From contig NZ_JABBFZ010000003.1 in NCBI RefSeq assembly GCF_012927125.1, positions 248,001 through 312,000 on the forward strand: DNA of 64,000 bases, given 5' to 3'. Every line of letters starts with the position of its first letter. The stretch's first letter is position 1. Below, piece after piece: positions 19,290 to 26,632 of the stretch. This DNA comes from Paraburkholderia antibiotica. GTDB taxonomy: Bacteria; Pseudomonadota; Gammaproteobacteria; Burkholderiales; Burkholderiaceae. The translations under genes and the position numbers were made by a program. Below the pieces are notes generated by a model. The model saw nothing but the letters and a program-made list of their open reading frames with translations, did no database searches and was not told the origin of the DNA.

Positions 19290-19883
19290 ATGAACAACGA
19301 CAGCTCACCAGTTCGCATCGGCCGACGTAGTGCGGTCGATACGCCGCGGCCGGCGCCGATGCATATCGTGCTGTTCGGTGCGGGCCACGTCGGGCATGCG
19401 CTCGTGCAACTGCTCGGCAGCCTGCCGTGCGTGGTCCAGTGGGTCGATGAGCGCGACGAACTGTTCCCCGACGAAACGCCGCCCAACGTGCAGGTCGAGG
19501 CGACCGACACGCCCGACGTGATCGTCGACGCAGCGCCGCCCGGCGCGTGGTTTCTGGTGATGACGCACAACCATGCGCTCGATTTTTCTCTCGCCGCGCG
19601 CATCCTGCGGCGGCGCGACTTCAGCTACTTCGGCATGATCGGCTCGAAGACGAAGCGGGTGAAATTCGAGCGGCGTCTGCTCGAACGCGGTGTGGAACTG
19701 GAGCGGCTCGAACAGATGACGTGTCCGATCGGCGTCGAGGGAATCGTCGATAAGGCGCCGGCGGCGATTGCGATTGCGGTGTGCGCGCAGCTGCTGCGCG
19801 TGCGGACGCGGCAGGGGGCGGCGGCGCATGCTTCCAGGACGGCGGGCTCTCACGTGCAGCGCGGCGAGCCGGTCACGCTCTAG
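19290..19883 (+). pseudogene. xdhC: XdhC-like cofactor-insertion protein lacking its N-terminal domain
   Basis: From ATG 19290 the protein is 197 aa (an upstream in-frame start at 19212 would add 26 aa without homology). It contains only the Rossmann half of XdhC: HIVLFGAGHVGHALVQLL, then WVDERDELFP, MTHNHALDFSLAARILRR, YFGMIGSKTKR and CPIGVEGIVDKAPAAIA. The usual N-terminal XdhC/CoxI domain, with its VTVA...G-S-x-P-R-x-x-G-x-K-M region and conserved Cys, is absent, and only 87 bp separate xdhB from this start. XdhC normally binds and sulfurates molybdenum cofactor for XdhB. Either a deletion disabled the gene or the short form still acts. Marked as possibly degraded; frame and codon use remain intact. 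Confidence 0.7.
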
Positions 19884-20100
19884 CGGGCGGTTGAAAAGCG
19901 CCGCGTTTTGACTGCCGACGCACTGTTCAAGGGCCCGTTGTTTAAAAGGCTCGCGCATGCAATCGATCGCTGATCAAGGCTTTGCTGCCAGCAGTGAGGC
20001 GCGTGCTCATGCTTCACGCTTATCAAAAAAATGAGGATTACTTGTTTTATTGAGTGACCCGCTCTAGCATCTTCGCTTCAACCACGGAGAACTCCATTGC

Positions 20101-20463
20101 ATGCCTTGGGTATATGACCAATCGAGCGGAAGGTTAAGCCGTGGATCGGCGACCTATCAACACGGGTATTCTGGGCGCGGCACGGGGAAAAACAATCCCG
20201 CCATGCAAGGCATGCCCAGCATGGGGCCAATCCCTCGCGGCACGTATTCGATTGGCGCGCCGTTCACGCACCCCCACGCGGGCACGTACGCCATGCGCCT
20301 CACACCGGGCAGCGGCACATACACCTACGGCCGCAGTGGCTTCATGATTCACGGCGACAGCATCGCCCATCCCGGCTCGGCTTCGGATGGATGTGTCATC
20401 GAACGGATGGAGATCAGGCGTCAAATCTGGTCGAGCGGAGATCACACTCTGGAAGTGCGATGA
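20101..20463 (+). CDS. Tlde1/DUF2778-like peptidoglycan-targeting effector (putative T6SS toxin)
   Basis: 120 aa. The whole sequence follows the Tlde1 pattern: W-x-Y-x-Q-S-x-G-x-L near the start, HGYSGRGTGKNNPAMQ near 21, MGPIPRGTYSIG near 41, and the active-site block FMIHGDS at 81-87 and ASDGC at 94-98 (His84, Asp86, Cys98), as in L,D-transpeptidase-fold enzymes. Tlde1 proteins are delivered by type VI secretion and act as L,D-carboxypeptidases/exchange enzymes on the target cell's peptidoglycan. There is no signal peptide, as expected for a cargo effector. Its stop overlaps the ATG of a periplasmic partner (ATGA), the usual toxin-immunity layout. The secretion route is inference, since no T6SS core gene is nearby. 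Confidence 0.85.
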   Translation: MPWVYDQSSGRLSRGSATYQHGYSGRGTGKNNPAMQGMPSMGPIPRGTYSIGAPFTHPHAGTYAMRLTPGSGTYTYGRSGFMIHGDSIAHPGSASDGCVIERMEIRRQIWSSGDHTLEVR

Positions 20464-20801
20464 AACGCGCTCTATTCGCCCTGGCGCTGGCCGCTCCCGG
20501 CGTCTGCGTTGCCAAACTGCCTGCGGGGTTGCCGTGCCCGAGCTGGCCGACCAATATCGCCGAAGTGGCCTTGAAGAACGCGAAGATAGTTGATATCGCG
20601 GACCTCGACGAATCGAAAACGCAAGCACAGCCCATCGCCATCCAGCAAATCGGCAAGGACCTGTACCGCCAAGTCTATAGCATCACGTTTCATTCGAAGT
20701 CGGGCAAGACATTCCATGTCATCACGGTCAATAACGCATCGTCCGAAGAATGCTCGATGAGCGATGTAACCGTGTACCAGGCTTCAAAAATACCGGAGTA
20801 G
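20460..20801 (+). CDS. Putative periplasmic immunity protein to the Tlde1-like effector
   Basis: 113 aa from ATG 20460, which overlaps the effector stop (ATGA). A signal peptide is clear: MKRALFALALAAPG then VCVA before cleavage near residue 18. The mature part is small, with two Cys (in GLPCPSW and EECSM) that could form a disulfide. Periplasmic location is where a peptidoglycan-acting toxin must be blocked, so position, size and export all fit an immunity protein of the Tldi1 kind. Sequence identity to known immunity proteins was not tested. Confidence 0.7.
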   Translation: MKRALFALALAAPGVCVAKLPAGLPCPSWPTNIAEVALKNAKIVDIADLDESKTQAQPIAIQQIGKDLYRQVYSITFHSKSGKTFHVITVNNASSEECSMSDVTVYQASKIPE

Positions 20802-21318
20802 CAAGCGCCGGTTTGGCCGGGGGCAACCGAACGTTATGGCTGTTCGAGCATCCCCGGCAACCCTATGAATCCTGGGGGCCATCCGCCACGGGTCGTGGCA
20901 GGCAATGCCTGATCCGCTGATATTGGGCGTCGGTGATTTTCGTCGCCGAAGGATGCGATTAAACAAGGTTAGTGTGAGCGCGTGATGGATTCTGGCGCCG
21001 TTGCCGTTCCTTGTCGCGCGGCGCCTTACGCGCCACCAACTCGCCCGACACCTCGGCCATCAACGCACGCAGCCAGATCGGGCGTGTCAACTTCGCCTTC
21101 GTCTGCTTTGCGCGCGATCCACGCGATGACCGGAAGACGCGCGAAGACTTGAGTCGGCGCGTGACGGGTTGCGACCTGTCGGGCGTGGGGGCATGCAGCG
21201 GTGGGGCGATGGAGTAAATGATTTTCAAGACAGACTTATCCAGATTTAAAGCGGTTGACCTTGGTTCGTTTCGATGATTAATTCTCCAGACATCGCCTGA
21301 AAACTCATGAGGAATCCA
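20802..21318. other. Intergenic between the two effector modules, with a LysR 3'-end copy
   Basis: About 517 bp. No intact gene. Its key content is a copy of the 3' end of the LysR gene that lies 2 kb downstream (repeat entry at 21026). The reverse strand around it still reads LMAEVSGELVARK, the C-terminal residues of that LysR, but in a frame that is otherwise unlike it. Confidence 0.7.
21026..21065. repeat. Direct repeat R1: copy of LysR 3' end
   Basis: 40 bp identical base for base to 23157-23196, inside the 3' end of the LysR gene. Weaker similarity continues on the right for about 15 bp with substitutions and one 3-nt gap, and on the left for about 12 bp. Same orientation as R2. The two copies bracket effector module 2. 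Confidence 0.9.
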
Positions 21319-21753
21319 ATGGAGATGCAGACACTGAAAAGCAATGACACGGATTGGACAGTCGAGGAAGAATGCGGGGTTTGCCGCGTTACCTATTCGA
21401 TATATTCCAACTTCCCGTCGATGCCATCAGCACAAGCCCTGAACGTCGAAACTGGTGAGTTCTTTACGTTTGATCGGGTGCGTTCGCTGCCAACCGGTTA
21501 TGCCATGGCCGAAGCCCTGGGTTACGACTGGGCGTGCAACTGTCGCGGGCGTCCGCAGAAGCGTTTCGATGAACAATTCACGCTTCGGGACGACAACGGA
21601 CGCCTATTCGCAAACGTCCGTTACAGAATCGACACAGGTGGCGGCAAGTTTATTAACGGCACAACTGATGCGACGGGAAGGACGCTGCGTGTACGGAGCC
21701 GCGTTGCATTGGGTCTGAGAATTTACGCTTCCGGAGCGATCGGGAATGAATGA
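21319..21753 (+). CDS. TTR-like domain protein, companion of the M35 effector
   Basis: 144 aa from ATG 21319, which has AGGA 5 nt upstream; the ATG at 21307 has no such box. The N-terminal half has Cys pairs (CGVC, CNC) and no recognised family. The C-terminal half, FDEQFTLRDDNGRLFANV then YRIDTGGGKFINGTTDATGRT, is the short beta-sandwich pattern (transthyretin/carboxypeptidase-regulatory-like) common in type VI secretion cargo, PAAR and VgrG extension proteins. Its stop overlaps the next ATG by 8 nt, so it is translationally coupled to the metallopeptidase. Likely a loading or targeting part of the effector; inference. Confidence 0.6.
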   Translation: MEMQTLKSNDTDWTVEEECGVCRVTYSIYSNFPSMPSAQALNVETGEFFTFDRVRSLPTGYAMAEALGYDWACNCRGRPQKRFDEQFTLRDDNGRLFANVRYRIDTGGGKFINGTTDATGRTLRVRSRVALGLRIYASGAIGNE

Positions 21754-22459
21754 TTCCAGCCAGAACAACAAGTATGGGTTCAAGGCAAGCGAGGCTGACG
21801 AATGGTTCCTGGTTCATTCTGGTGCAGTCACTAACACAACTCCCGGGTCAATGGTCGATGTCATCATCAATACGACCCGTATCTGCCCGAATATGAGTAA
21901 TAACGAGTTTAGAAAGGAGGTCATGCGGGCGCGTGATGCTGGTGTATTGTTAATCAAGGAACGCATTGCAGCGGTAGCACGGTGGGACGCGAAAGAGCAG
22001 GACCGCGCCAAAATTTATTTCGCCCATGCGGATGAAGGAATTCGAAGCATTTTGGCTACTGGTCTGCCGCGCTTGCTCGCTGCGATGCAGGAGCTGGTGC
22101 CAGAAAAGATTGTGCGATTTGACGGCGAACTGAACAGGAGCCTTACATGCTCAGTCGTGCCGGATAGGGGCGTCAATCACGCAGCAGTGTGTAAGCCCGA
22201 TTCCGAAAAGCGCGTTATCGCTATCTATTCGAAGTTCTGCAGCATTTCACACGGCGAGTTGTTTCATGAGTGCAAGATCAAGACGTTAATTCACGAATGC
22301 ACTCATTTCACGGATACTTTCAATTCCATTGATGAGGTGTATACAGATACCGAATCGGGGGCGATGTTCTTTGCGAAGCATAACCCGGATCTCGCGATCA
22401 GGAATGCAGACAACATAACCGGCTATATTGCAACATTCGATGGGCGAAATATCAAATGA
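21746..22459 (+). CDS. Aspzincin (M35-like) zinc metallopeptidase, putative T6SS effector
   Basis: 237 aa; GGAG lies 9 nt before the ATG. The zinc site is HECTH at 183-187, with Asp196 nine residues beyond the second His, the spacing of aspzincins (deuterolysin/lysine-specific endopeptidases). Near the end SGAMFFAKHNP and NADNITGYI follow, matching the A...NADNY-type closing motif of that family. No signal peptide. Upstream it overlaps the TTR-like gene; downstream its stop overlaps the ATG of a secreted OmpA-fold protein. It has visibly lower GC and less biased codons than the host genes, pointing to transfer. Probably an antibacterial protease delivered by type VI secretion; the route is inferred. 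Confidence 0.75.
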   Translation: MNDSSQNNKYGFKASEADEWFLVHSGAVTNTTPGSMVDVIINTTRICPNMSNNEFRKEVMRARDAGVLLIKERIAAVARWDAKEQDRAKIYFAHADEGIRSILATGLPRLLAAMQELVPEKIVRFDGELNRSLTCSVVPDRGVNHAAVCKPDSEKRVIAIYSKFCSISHGELFHECKIKTLIHECTHFTDTFNSIDEVYTDTESGAMFFAKHNPDLAIRNADNITGYIATFDGRNIK

Positions 22460-22950
22460 GCAGGAAACTGAAGACGAGGGGTAGTGCCATAGTCGCAGCG
22501 CTTGCCATGTCAGCCTGTCTTTATGGAATTGCTGGCGCATGCACCATCGGAGAAGAAGCGGAGATAGAGTTGCCATTCGATAAAAGTGCGCTTACTAATG
22601 CAAACAGGCTCGCAATTGCGAACGCCGTGATTGAGGCAAAAAAATGGCCCGACGTGGAGATTCAGGCAGTCATAATGGCTGGCGCATATACCGCCGAGCA
22701 CGATATAGACCGGTTGAAAGAAGGCCGTGCCAGGAACGTGAAGGCGTATTTGCAGCAGCTCGGCATCAGTAGTCAAAACATTCTGATCGAGAAGCATACT
22801 TTTACAGATGAGATGGTTGTAAAGCGTCCTGACGGCACACCGGGCTACCGTCAGGTTTTCGTAGAGTTCAAGCCAATCTGTAAAGGTAGCTGCGCGTGGA
22901 TGTGCGACGATCCCCGAGTCACGCCCCATAGCAGAGTTATCAACCCGTAA
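22456..22950 (+). CDS. Periplasmic OmpA-fold protein, putative immunity to the metallopeptidase
   Basis: 164 aa; ATG 22456 overlaps the peptidase stop (ATGA). The signal peptide has a hydrophobic core to about residue 28 and cleavage near AGA|CT. A reduced OmpA-C-like domain covers about residues 38-138, with the typical helix pattern DRLKEGRARNVKAYLQQLGI (compare N-x-x-L-S-x-x-R-A-x-x-V in OmpA domains). The tail has four Cys (ICKGSCAWMC plus the N-terminal Cys). The overlap and periplasmic targeting suggest it protects the producer from the peptidase; a peptidoglycan-binding role is the alternative. Low-GC like its neighbour. Confidence 0.6.
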   Translation: MSRKLKTRGSAIVAALAMSACLYGIAGACTIGEEAEIELPFDKSALTNANRLAIANAVIEAKKWPDVEIQAVIMAGAYTAEHDIDRLKEGRARNVKAYLQQLGISSQNILIEKHTFTDEMVVKRPDGTPGYRQVFVEFKPICKGSCAWMCDDPRVTPHSRVINP

Positions 22951-22995
22951 GCACGCGAACGGGGCTCCGCTGCGGCGGGGTTATACAATGCCGGG

Positions 22996-23121
22996 TCACG
23001 CAGTCAATCGGCACGACGACGACTGGGCACAGGCCACGTCGCCGATGAACTCGATGCGGGTCAGCACGAAGCCGTCCGGCCCCATCCAGCTCAGTTCTAT
23101 ATCGAGCGGCGGCGACGGCGG
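22996..23121 (-). pseudogene. Possible 3' remnant of an unknown gene
   Basis: A 41-codon open stretch on the minus strand, ended at 22996 and interrupted upstream by an in-frame stop. It reads like protein (ELSWMGPDGFVLTRIEFIGD) with host-like codon use, unlike the flanking island. It may be the tail of a gene displaced by the island. Speculative. Confidence 0.25.
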
Positions 23122-23143
23122 TCACGCGTCCGCCGTTACCCCT

Positions 23144-24082
23144 TCACGCGCGACGCTTACGCGCCACCAACTCGCCCGACACCTCGGCCATCAACGTCCT
23201 CAGCCAGCCGATATCGCTCGGCCGATCCGGCTGCGGATGCCACATCTGATAGCACTTGATGCGCGGAAACGCGATCGGCACATCGACGACTGCGAGCGGC
23301 AGCATGCTCGCGTAGTGCAGCGCGAAGCGGCGCGTCGTCGTGAAGATCAGGTCGGTTTGCAGCAACGTCTGCGCGACCAGTCCGAAGTACGGCAGCGTCG
23401 CGACGATGCGCCGTTCGGCGTGCGCGCGTGCGAAGCCGGTATCGATCGCGCCACCGCGCGCGCCGCTATAGTGCGTCGGCGCGAGATGCGGCGCGGCCAG
23501 ATACGCTTCGCGCGTCAGCGGCTCGCGGCGCAACGGATGATCGGCGCGCATCATGCACACGACGGTATCGGCGAACAGATCGCTGCGCTCGAAACGCGGG
23601 TCGGGCTTCGGCCAGTTGCCGATCACCAGATCGAGTTCGCCGGCATCGAGCGCGGCCGAGTGATCGAGCAGCGGCCCGAGCGATTCGATTTCGAGCCGCG
23701 CATGCGGTGCCGCCTCGCGAAAACGCGCGATCACGGTCGGCATGAAGAAGTCGTTCAGATAATCGGGCGCGGCGACGCGAAAGGTCCGGCGCGAGCGGGC
23801 TGGATCGAAATCGCCGTGCGGCGTCGCGACGAAATCGACGTCGCGCAGCACGCGTTGCGCGGCCGCGAGCAGTGACTCGCCGTATTCGGTCGGTACCATG
23901 CCGGCTTTGCCGCGCACGAGGATCGGATCGCCGAGCGTTTCGCGCAGCTTGCGCAGCGCGGTGCTGATCGCGGGTTGGGTCTGGTTCAGCCGCAGCGCGG
24001 TCTGCGTGACGCTGCGCTCGATCAGCAGCGTGCGCAGCACGCGCACGAGCCAGATATCGAGTGAGGCGGCGGTGTCGTCCAT
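23144..24082 (-). CDS. LysR-type transcriptional regulator
   Basis: 312 aa from ATG 24082, which gives the family's usual opening (LDIWLVRVLRTLLIERSV); an in-frame ATG at 24121 adds 13 Arg-rich residues. The N-terminal winged helix-turn-helix has SVTQTALRLNQTQPAISTAL near 25-44, followed by a linker helix and a substrate-binding domain to the end. The target is unknown; its place downstream of xdhABC suggests a purine-linked role, but the accessory island now separates them. Its last 13 or so codons form the direct repeat also found at 21026. Confidence 0.88.
   Translation of the reverse strand: MDDTAASLDIWLVRVLRTLLIERSVTQTALRLNQTQPAISTALRKLRETLGDPILVRGKAGMVPTEYGESLLAAAQRVLRDVDFVATPHGDFDPARSRRTFRVAAPDYLNDFFMPTVIARFREAAPHARLEIESLGPLLDHSAALDAGELDLVIGNWPKPDPRFERSDLFADTVVCMMRADHPLRREPLTREAYLAAPHLAPTHYSGARGGAIDTGFARAHAERRIVATLPYFGLVAQTLLQTDLIFTTTRRFALHYASMLPLAVVDVPIAFPRIKCYQMWHPQPDRPSDIGWLRTLMAEVSGELVARKRRA
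23157..23196. repeat. Direct repeat R2: LysR 3' end
   Basis: 40 bp identical to 21026-21065; here it is the intact coding 3' end of the LysR gene, ending just before its stop codon. Right boundary of effector module 2. Confidence 0.9.
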
Positions 24083-24401
24083 GATCGAAGCGCGGTGGCG
24101 TGAACGGCGCGGGCCGTCCATCGCGCGGCCCGCGCGCGGGGTGCAAAGGTTATAACCTTAGGCCGGTTTGCGGGCCGGCGGCATAGCGTGAGCGGTATGG
24201 CGGGGATCAGGGTGGGGTAGCGCTGTGTTGCCGGTAGCGTCGCGCCTCGCGATCGTTTCACCGCGTGCCGCGTGCCGCGTGCCGCGCGGCGTTCGGCCTG
24301 TACCGCTAGCGTTTCGCCATCTGCCGTGCGTCGCGCGCCATCTGCCATCTACCGCCTGCCGTTTCGCCGCGCCACCGTCGTACTACCCAGGGCAGTGCGT
24401 G
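24083..24401. other. Intergenic, LysR start to DsbA-like gene
   Basis: About 320 bp. It holds a 7-bp tandem repeat (separate entry) and, at 24330-24365, loose repeats of catctgc/cctgccg type. No gene is supported. Confidence 0.5.
24261..24288. repeat. 7-bp tandem repeat, about four copies
   Basis: ccgcgtg three times followed by ccgcgcg. It is non-coding, upstream of the LysR gene and downstream of the DsbA-like gene. A slipped-strand microsatellite; no function evident. Confidence 0.75.
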
Positions 24402-25061
24402 TTACTTCCGCCCGGCCGGCTGATCCGCGAGTCCCCACGGCAGCGAGCTGATCCGCTTCACTTCCCGCGACTCGAGCCAGTTCGGCGTGCGCGCGCAGTA
24501 CAGCACCATCGGCAGCGCGTCTTCGCCCCAGAACAGCTGATCGTTCAGACGGAAGGTCGGCACGCCGTAGACGCCGAGGCCGATCGCGTCCTCGGTATTG
24601 CGCTGCAATTGCGCCTTCACGTCTTCGCGCTGCACGAGTTCGGGACCGTCGGGTCTGCCGACGCGCTCGCACAGTTCGGCGAACGCTTCGTCGCTCGACG
24701 GGTCGCGGCCCTCGCGCCAGATGAAACGGAAAATCTCGCGCACGAACTGCACGTCGCCGTTCGCGGCGGTCGCGAGCAGCAGCGGCTTCATCGAATCGAA
24801 CGGATGCGCGGGCGGCATTTTGTACGGAATGCCGAGTTGTTCCGCGCGAAACAGCGCGTGCCGGTACATGAAGGTGCGCCTGGCGGGCACGCCGTACGCG
24901 GAGAGTTGACCCCAGTGGCGATACAGATCGTTCAGCACGACCGGCGTGAACGCGAAGTCGAAGCCGGGCCATTTGTCGTGTTGCTCGAGCAACAGATAGG
25001 TGAACGGCGAGACGAAATCGTAAAACCACAGCGGCTGTTTGGCGTCGATGCCAACGGTCAT
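24402..25061 (-). CDS. DsbA-family 2-hydroxychromene-2-carboxylate isomerase-like protein
   Basis: 219 aa; ATG 25061 has a GGGAGA box. Thioredoxin-fold with a long helical insertion. The active-site motif is S-P-F (WFYDFVSPFTYLLLE at 12-26), with Ser in place of the Dsb Cys pair, as in kappa-class GST and HCCA isomerases; GVYGVPTFRLND near 170 is the cis-Pro loop. HCCA isomerase interconverts chromene and benzalpyruvate intermediates in naphthalene breakdown using glutathione, but many relatives have other substrates and no aromatic catabolic genes lie nearby. Cytoplasmic. Confidence 0.85.
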   Translation of the reverse strand: MTVGIDAKQPLWFYDFVSPFTYLLLEQHDKWPGFDFAFTPVVLNDLYRHWGQLSAYGVPARRTFMYRHALFRAEQLGIPYKMPPAHPFDSMKPLLLATAANGDVQFVREIFRFIWREGRDPSSDEAFAELCERVGRPDGPELVQREDVKAQLQRNTEDAIGLGVYGVPTFRLNDQLFWGEDALPMVLYCARTPNWLESREVKRISSLPWGLADQPAGRK

Positions 25062-25198
25062 AAATGTCTCCCGAGGACCCATGTCCGGAGGGCGCGGACG
25101 ATGCGTCCGCGATCCCGTCAAAATTGTCATGATCTTACGCGGTGCGGCTCCCGCTTGCACCGGTCGATATCCCCTGGTGGCGGGGCCTCGGTCCGCGC

Positions 25199-26632
25199 TC
25201 AGGCCGGCGGTTGCGTCGCCGCGTCGGTTCGCTGCGCCGACGGCGGCTCGTCCGTCCGGCTGTCGGCGTCGTCGCGCTCCTGCACGTCGCGGCTTTCCGC
25301 GAGTCGCCGTCGCACGAAACCGATGTGCTCGCGCAGCACGTAGAACTGATCCGCGTAGGCGAGCGGCATCTTCATACCGTTGACCGAGTCCTCGATCGTG
25401 TCGAGCTTCTCGATCAACGCGTCGCGTTCGGTCGCCGAATGTTCGCTGAGCGCGCCGCGCTCGAGCGCGATCAGCGCGCCGTACCAGCGGTAGATGCGCG
25501 ACTTGACCCGCCACGCGTAGAGCCCCGGCACGACGCGCAGCGCCGGCACCAGCAGCACGATCAGCGGCACCACGATCACCAGCAGCCGGTCGGCGAGACT
25601 TGCGATCCAGAACGGCAGTGTGCGGTACAGGAAGCTCTTGCCCGACTTGTAGTAGCGCGCGGCGTCGTCGGAGAGCGGGAAGTCGTGGGCGATCGGCGCG
25701 GGGAATTCGCCGGCGCGCTGCAGGATCGTCGCGTTGCCGTGCACCTCGCGCGCCGCTTCGATCAGCAGATCCGACAGCGCCGGATGCAGCGAATCCCGCG
25801 CGACCAGCTCGGCGGTCGGCGCGACGATGTTGACCGACGTCGCCGGCAGGTTCTGGCCGAGGTCGAACGCGCCCATCGGCAGCTTCAGCTGGGTCAGGTA
25901 CGGAAAGCGCCGCGTGTACGCGTCGGCCTGGGTGAAATCGTAGAACCGCACGTTTTGCGTGCGGTACAGCTTGCCCATTACCGCCGGCTGCGCGGAGTCG
26001 CCGGCGAGGAAGGCTGCGTCGATCTTGCCGTCGATCAGCGCGTCGGCGGCGTCGCTGCCCGACAGCGGCAGCAGTTGGGTCGGGCCGCCCGGCTCGATGC
26101 CGTTGGCCTTCAGCAACGCGAGCGCGAGTTCGCGCGTGCCGCTGCCCTCGGCGCCGATCGCGAGGCGCTGGCCCTTGAATTCGGACAGCCATTGGATCGG
26201 CGCGCCGCGATAGAAGATCGCGAGCGGCACGTAGGTGACGCTGCCGAGCGACATCAGGCTCGCATTCTTGTCGGCCACGCCGCGCGCGGTGCCGCTTTGC
26301 ACGATCGCGACGTCGACGTTCGAATGGGGATCCGCGAGGCGTTTGAGGTTTTCCTGCGAACCCGGCGAGTCCAGCACATTCAGCGTGATGCGGTTGCGCG
26401 CGAGGATCGTCTTGTACTTCTGCGCGGAGTTCCAGAACGTGCTGCCGACCGGGCCGGCGCTGATCGTCAGCGTGTTCGGCGGCGCCGGCTGGATCAGCCG
26501 CACGGCGGCCCAGATCGCGACGAGGCCGAGCAGCACGAGCGGCCCGAACGAGACCGCGAGGTCGCGCCACGAGATCGCGACGAACCGGGCGACGAGGTGG
26601 GGAGGGCGGGAACGGCCGGTGGCTGGCTTCAT
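25199..26632 (-). CDS. Membrane-anchored TAXI-type solute receptor
   Basis: 477 aa from ATG 26632. An N-terminal membrane anchor (LVLLGLVAIWAAVRLI near 35-50) is followed by a periplasmic TAXI/NMT1-like binding domain with TISAGPVGSTFWNSAQKY near 56, AIVQSGTA near 108 and GSGTRELA near 158. A second membrane segment (LLVIVVPLIVLLVPAL near 375-392) and a charged cytoplasmic coiled tail of about 85 residues follow. Ordinary TAXI receptors are free periplasmic proteins partnered with TRAP permeases; this form is tethered at both ends and no permease is adjacent. It may be a sensor rather than a transporter part. Confidence 0.75.
   Translation of the reverse strand: MKPATGRSRPPHLVARFVAISWRDLAVSFGPLVLLGLVAIWAAVRLIQPAPPNTLTISAGPVGSTFWNSAQKYKTILARNRITLNVLDSPGSQENLKRLADPHSNVDVAIVQSGTARGVADKNASLMSLGSVTYVPLAIFYRGAPIQWLSEFKGQRLAIGAEGSGTRELALALLKANGIEPGGPTQLLPLSGSDAADALIDGKIDAAFLAGDSAQPAVMGKLYRTQNVRFYDFTQADAYTRRFPYLTQLKLPMGAFDLGQNLPATSVNIVAPTAELVARDSLHPALSDLLIEAAREVHGNATILQRAGEFPAPIAHDFPLSDDAARYYKSGKSFLYRTLPFWIASLADRLLVIVVPLIVLLVPALRVVPGLYAWRVKSRIYRWYGALIALERGALSEHSATERDALIEKLDTIEDSVNGMKMPLAYADQFYVLREHIGFVRRRLAESRDVQERDDADSRTDEPPSAQRTDAATQPPA

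Noticed and set aside
20959..21228. An 89-codon minus-strand frame containing the LysR-like end
   Set aside because: Only about 18 residues match LysR and the remainder is basic filler; better read as a copied gene end than as a gene.
21026..23196. A classical integrative element with tRNA attachment site
   Set aside because: No tRNA gene, integrase or mobility gene was found in or beside the repeats.
24261..24288. 7-bp repeat as a regulator-binding array
   Set aside because: A simple GC microsatellite with no symmetry; nothing links it to control of the flanking genes.
24402..26570. A single 722-codon minus-strand frame joining the DsbA-like gene to a long N-terminal part
   Set aside because: Only the last 219 residues look like protein and have a ribosome site; the rest is a shifted reading of the TAXI-type gene.
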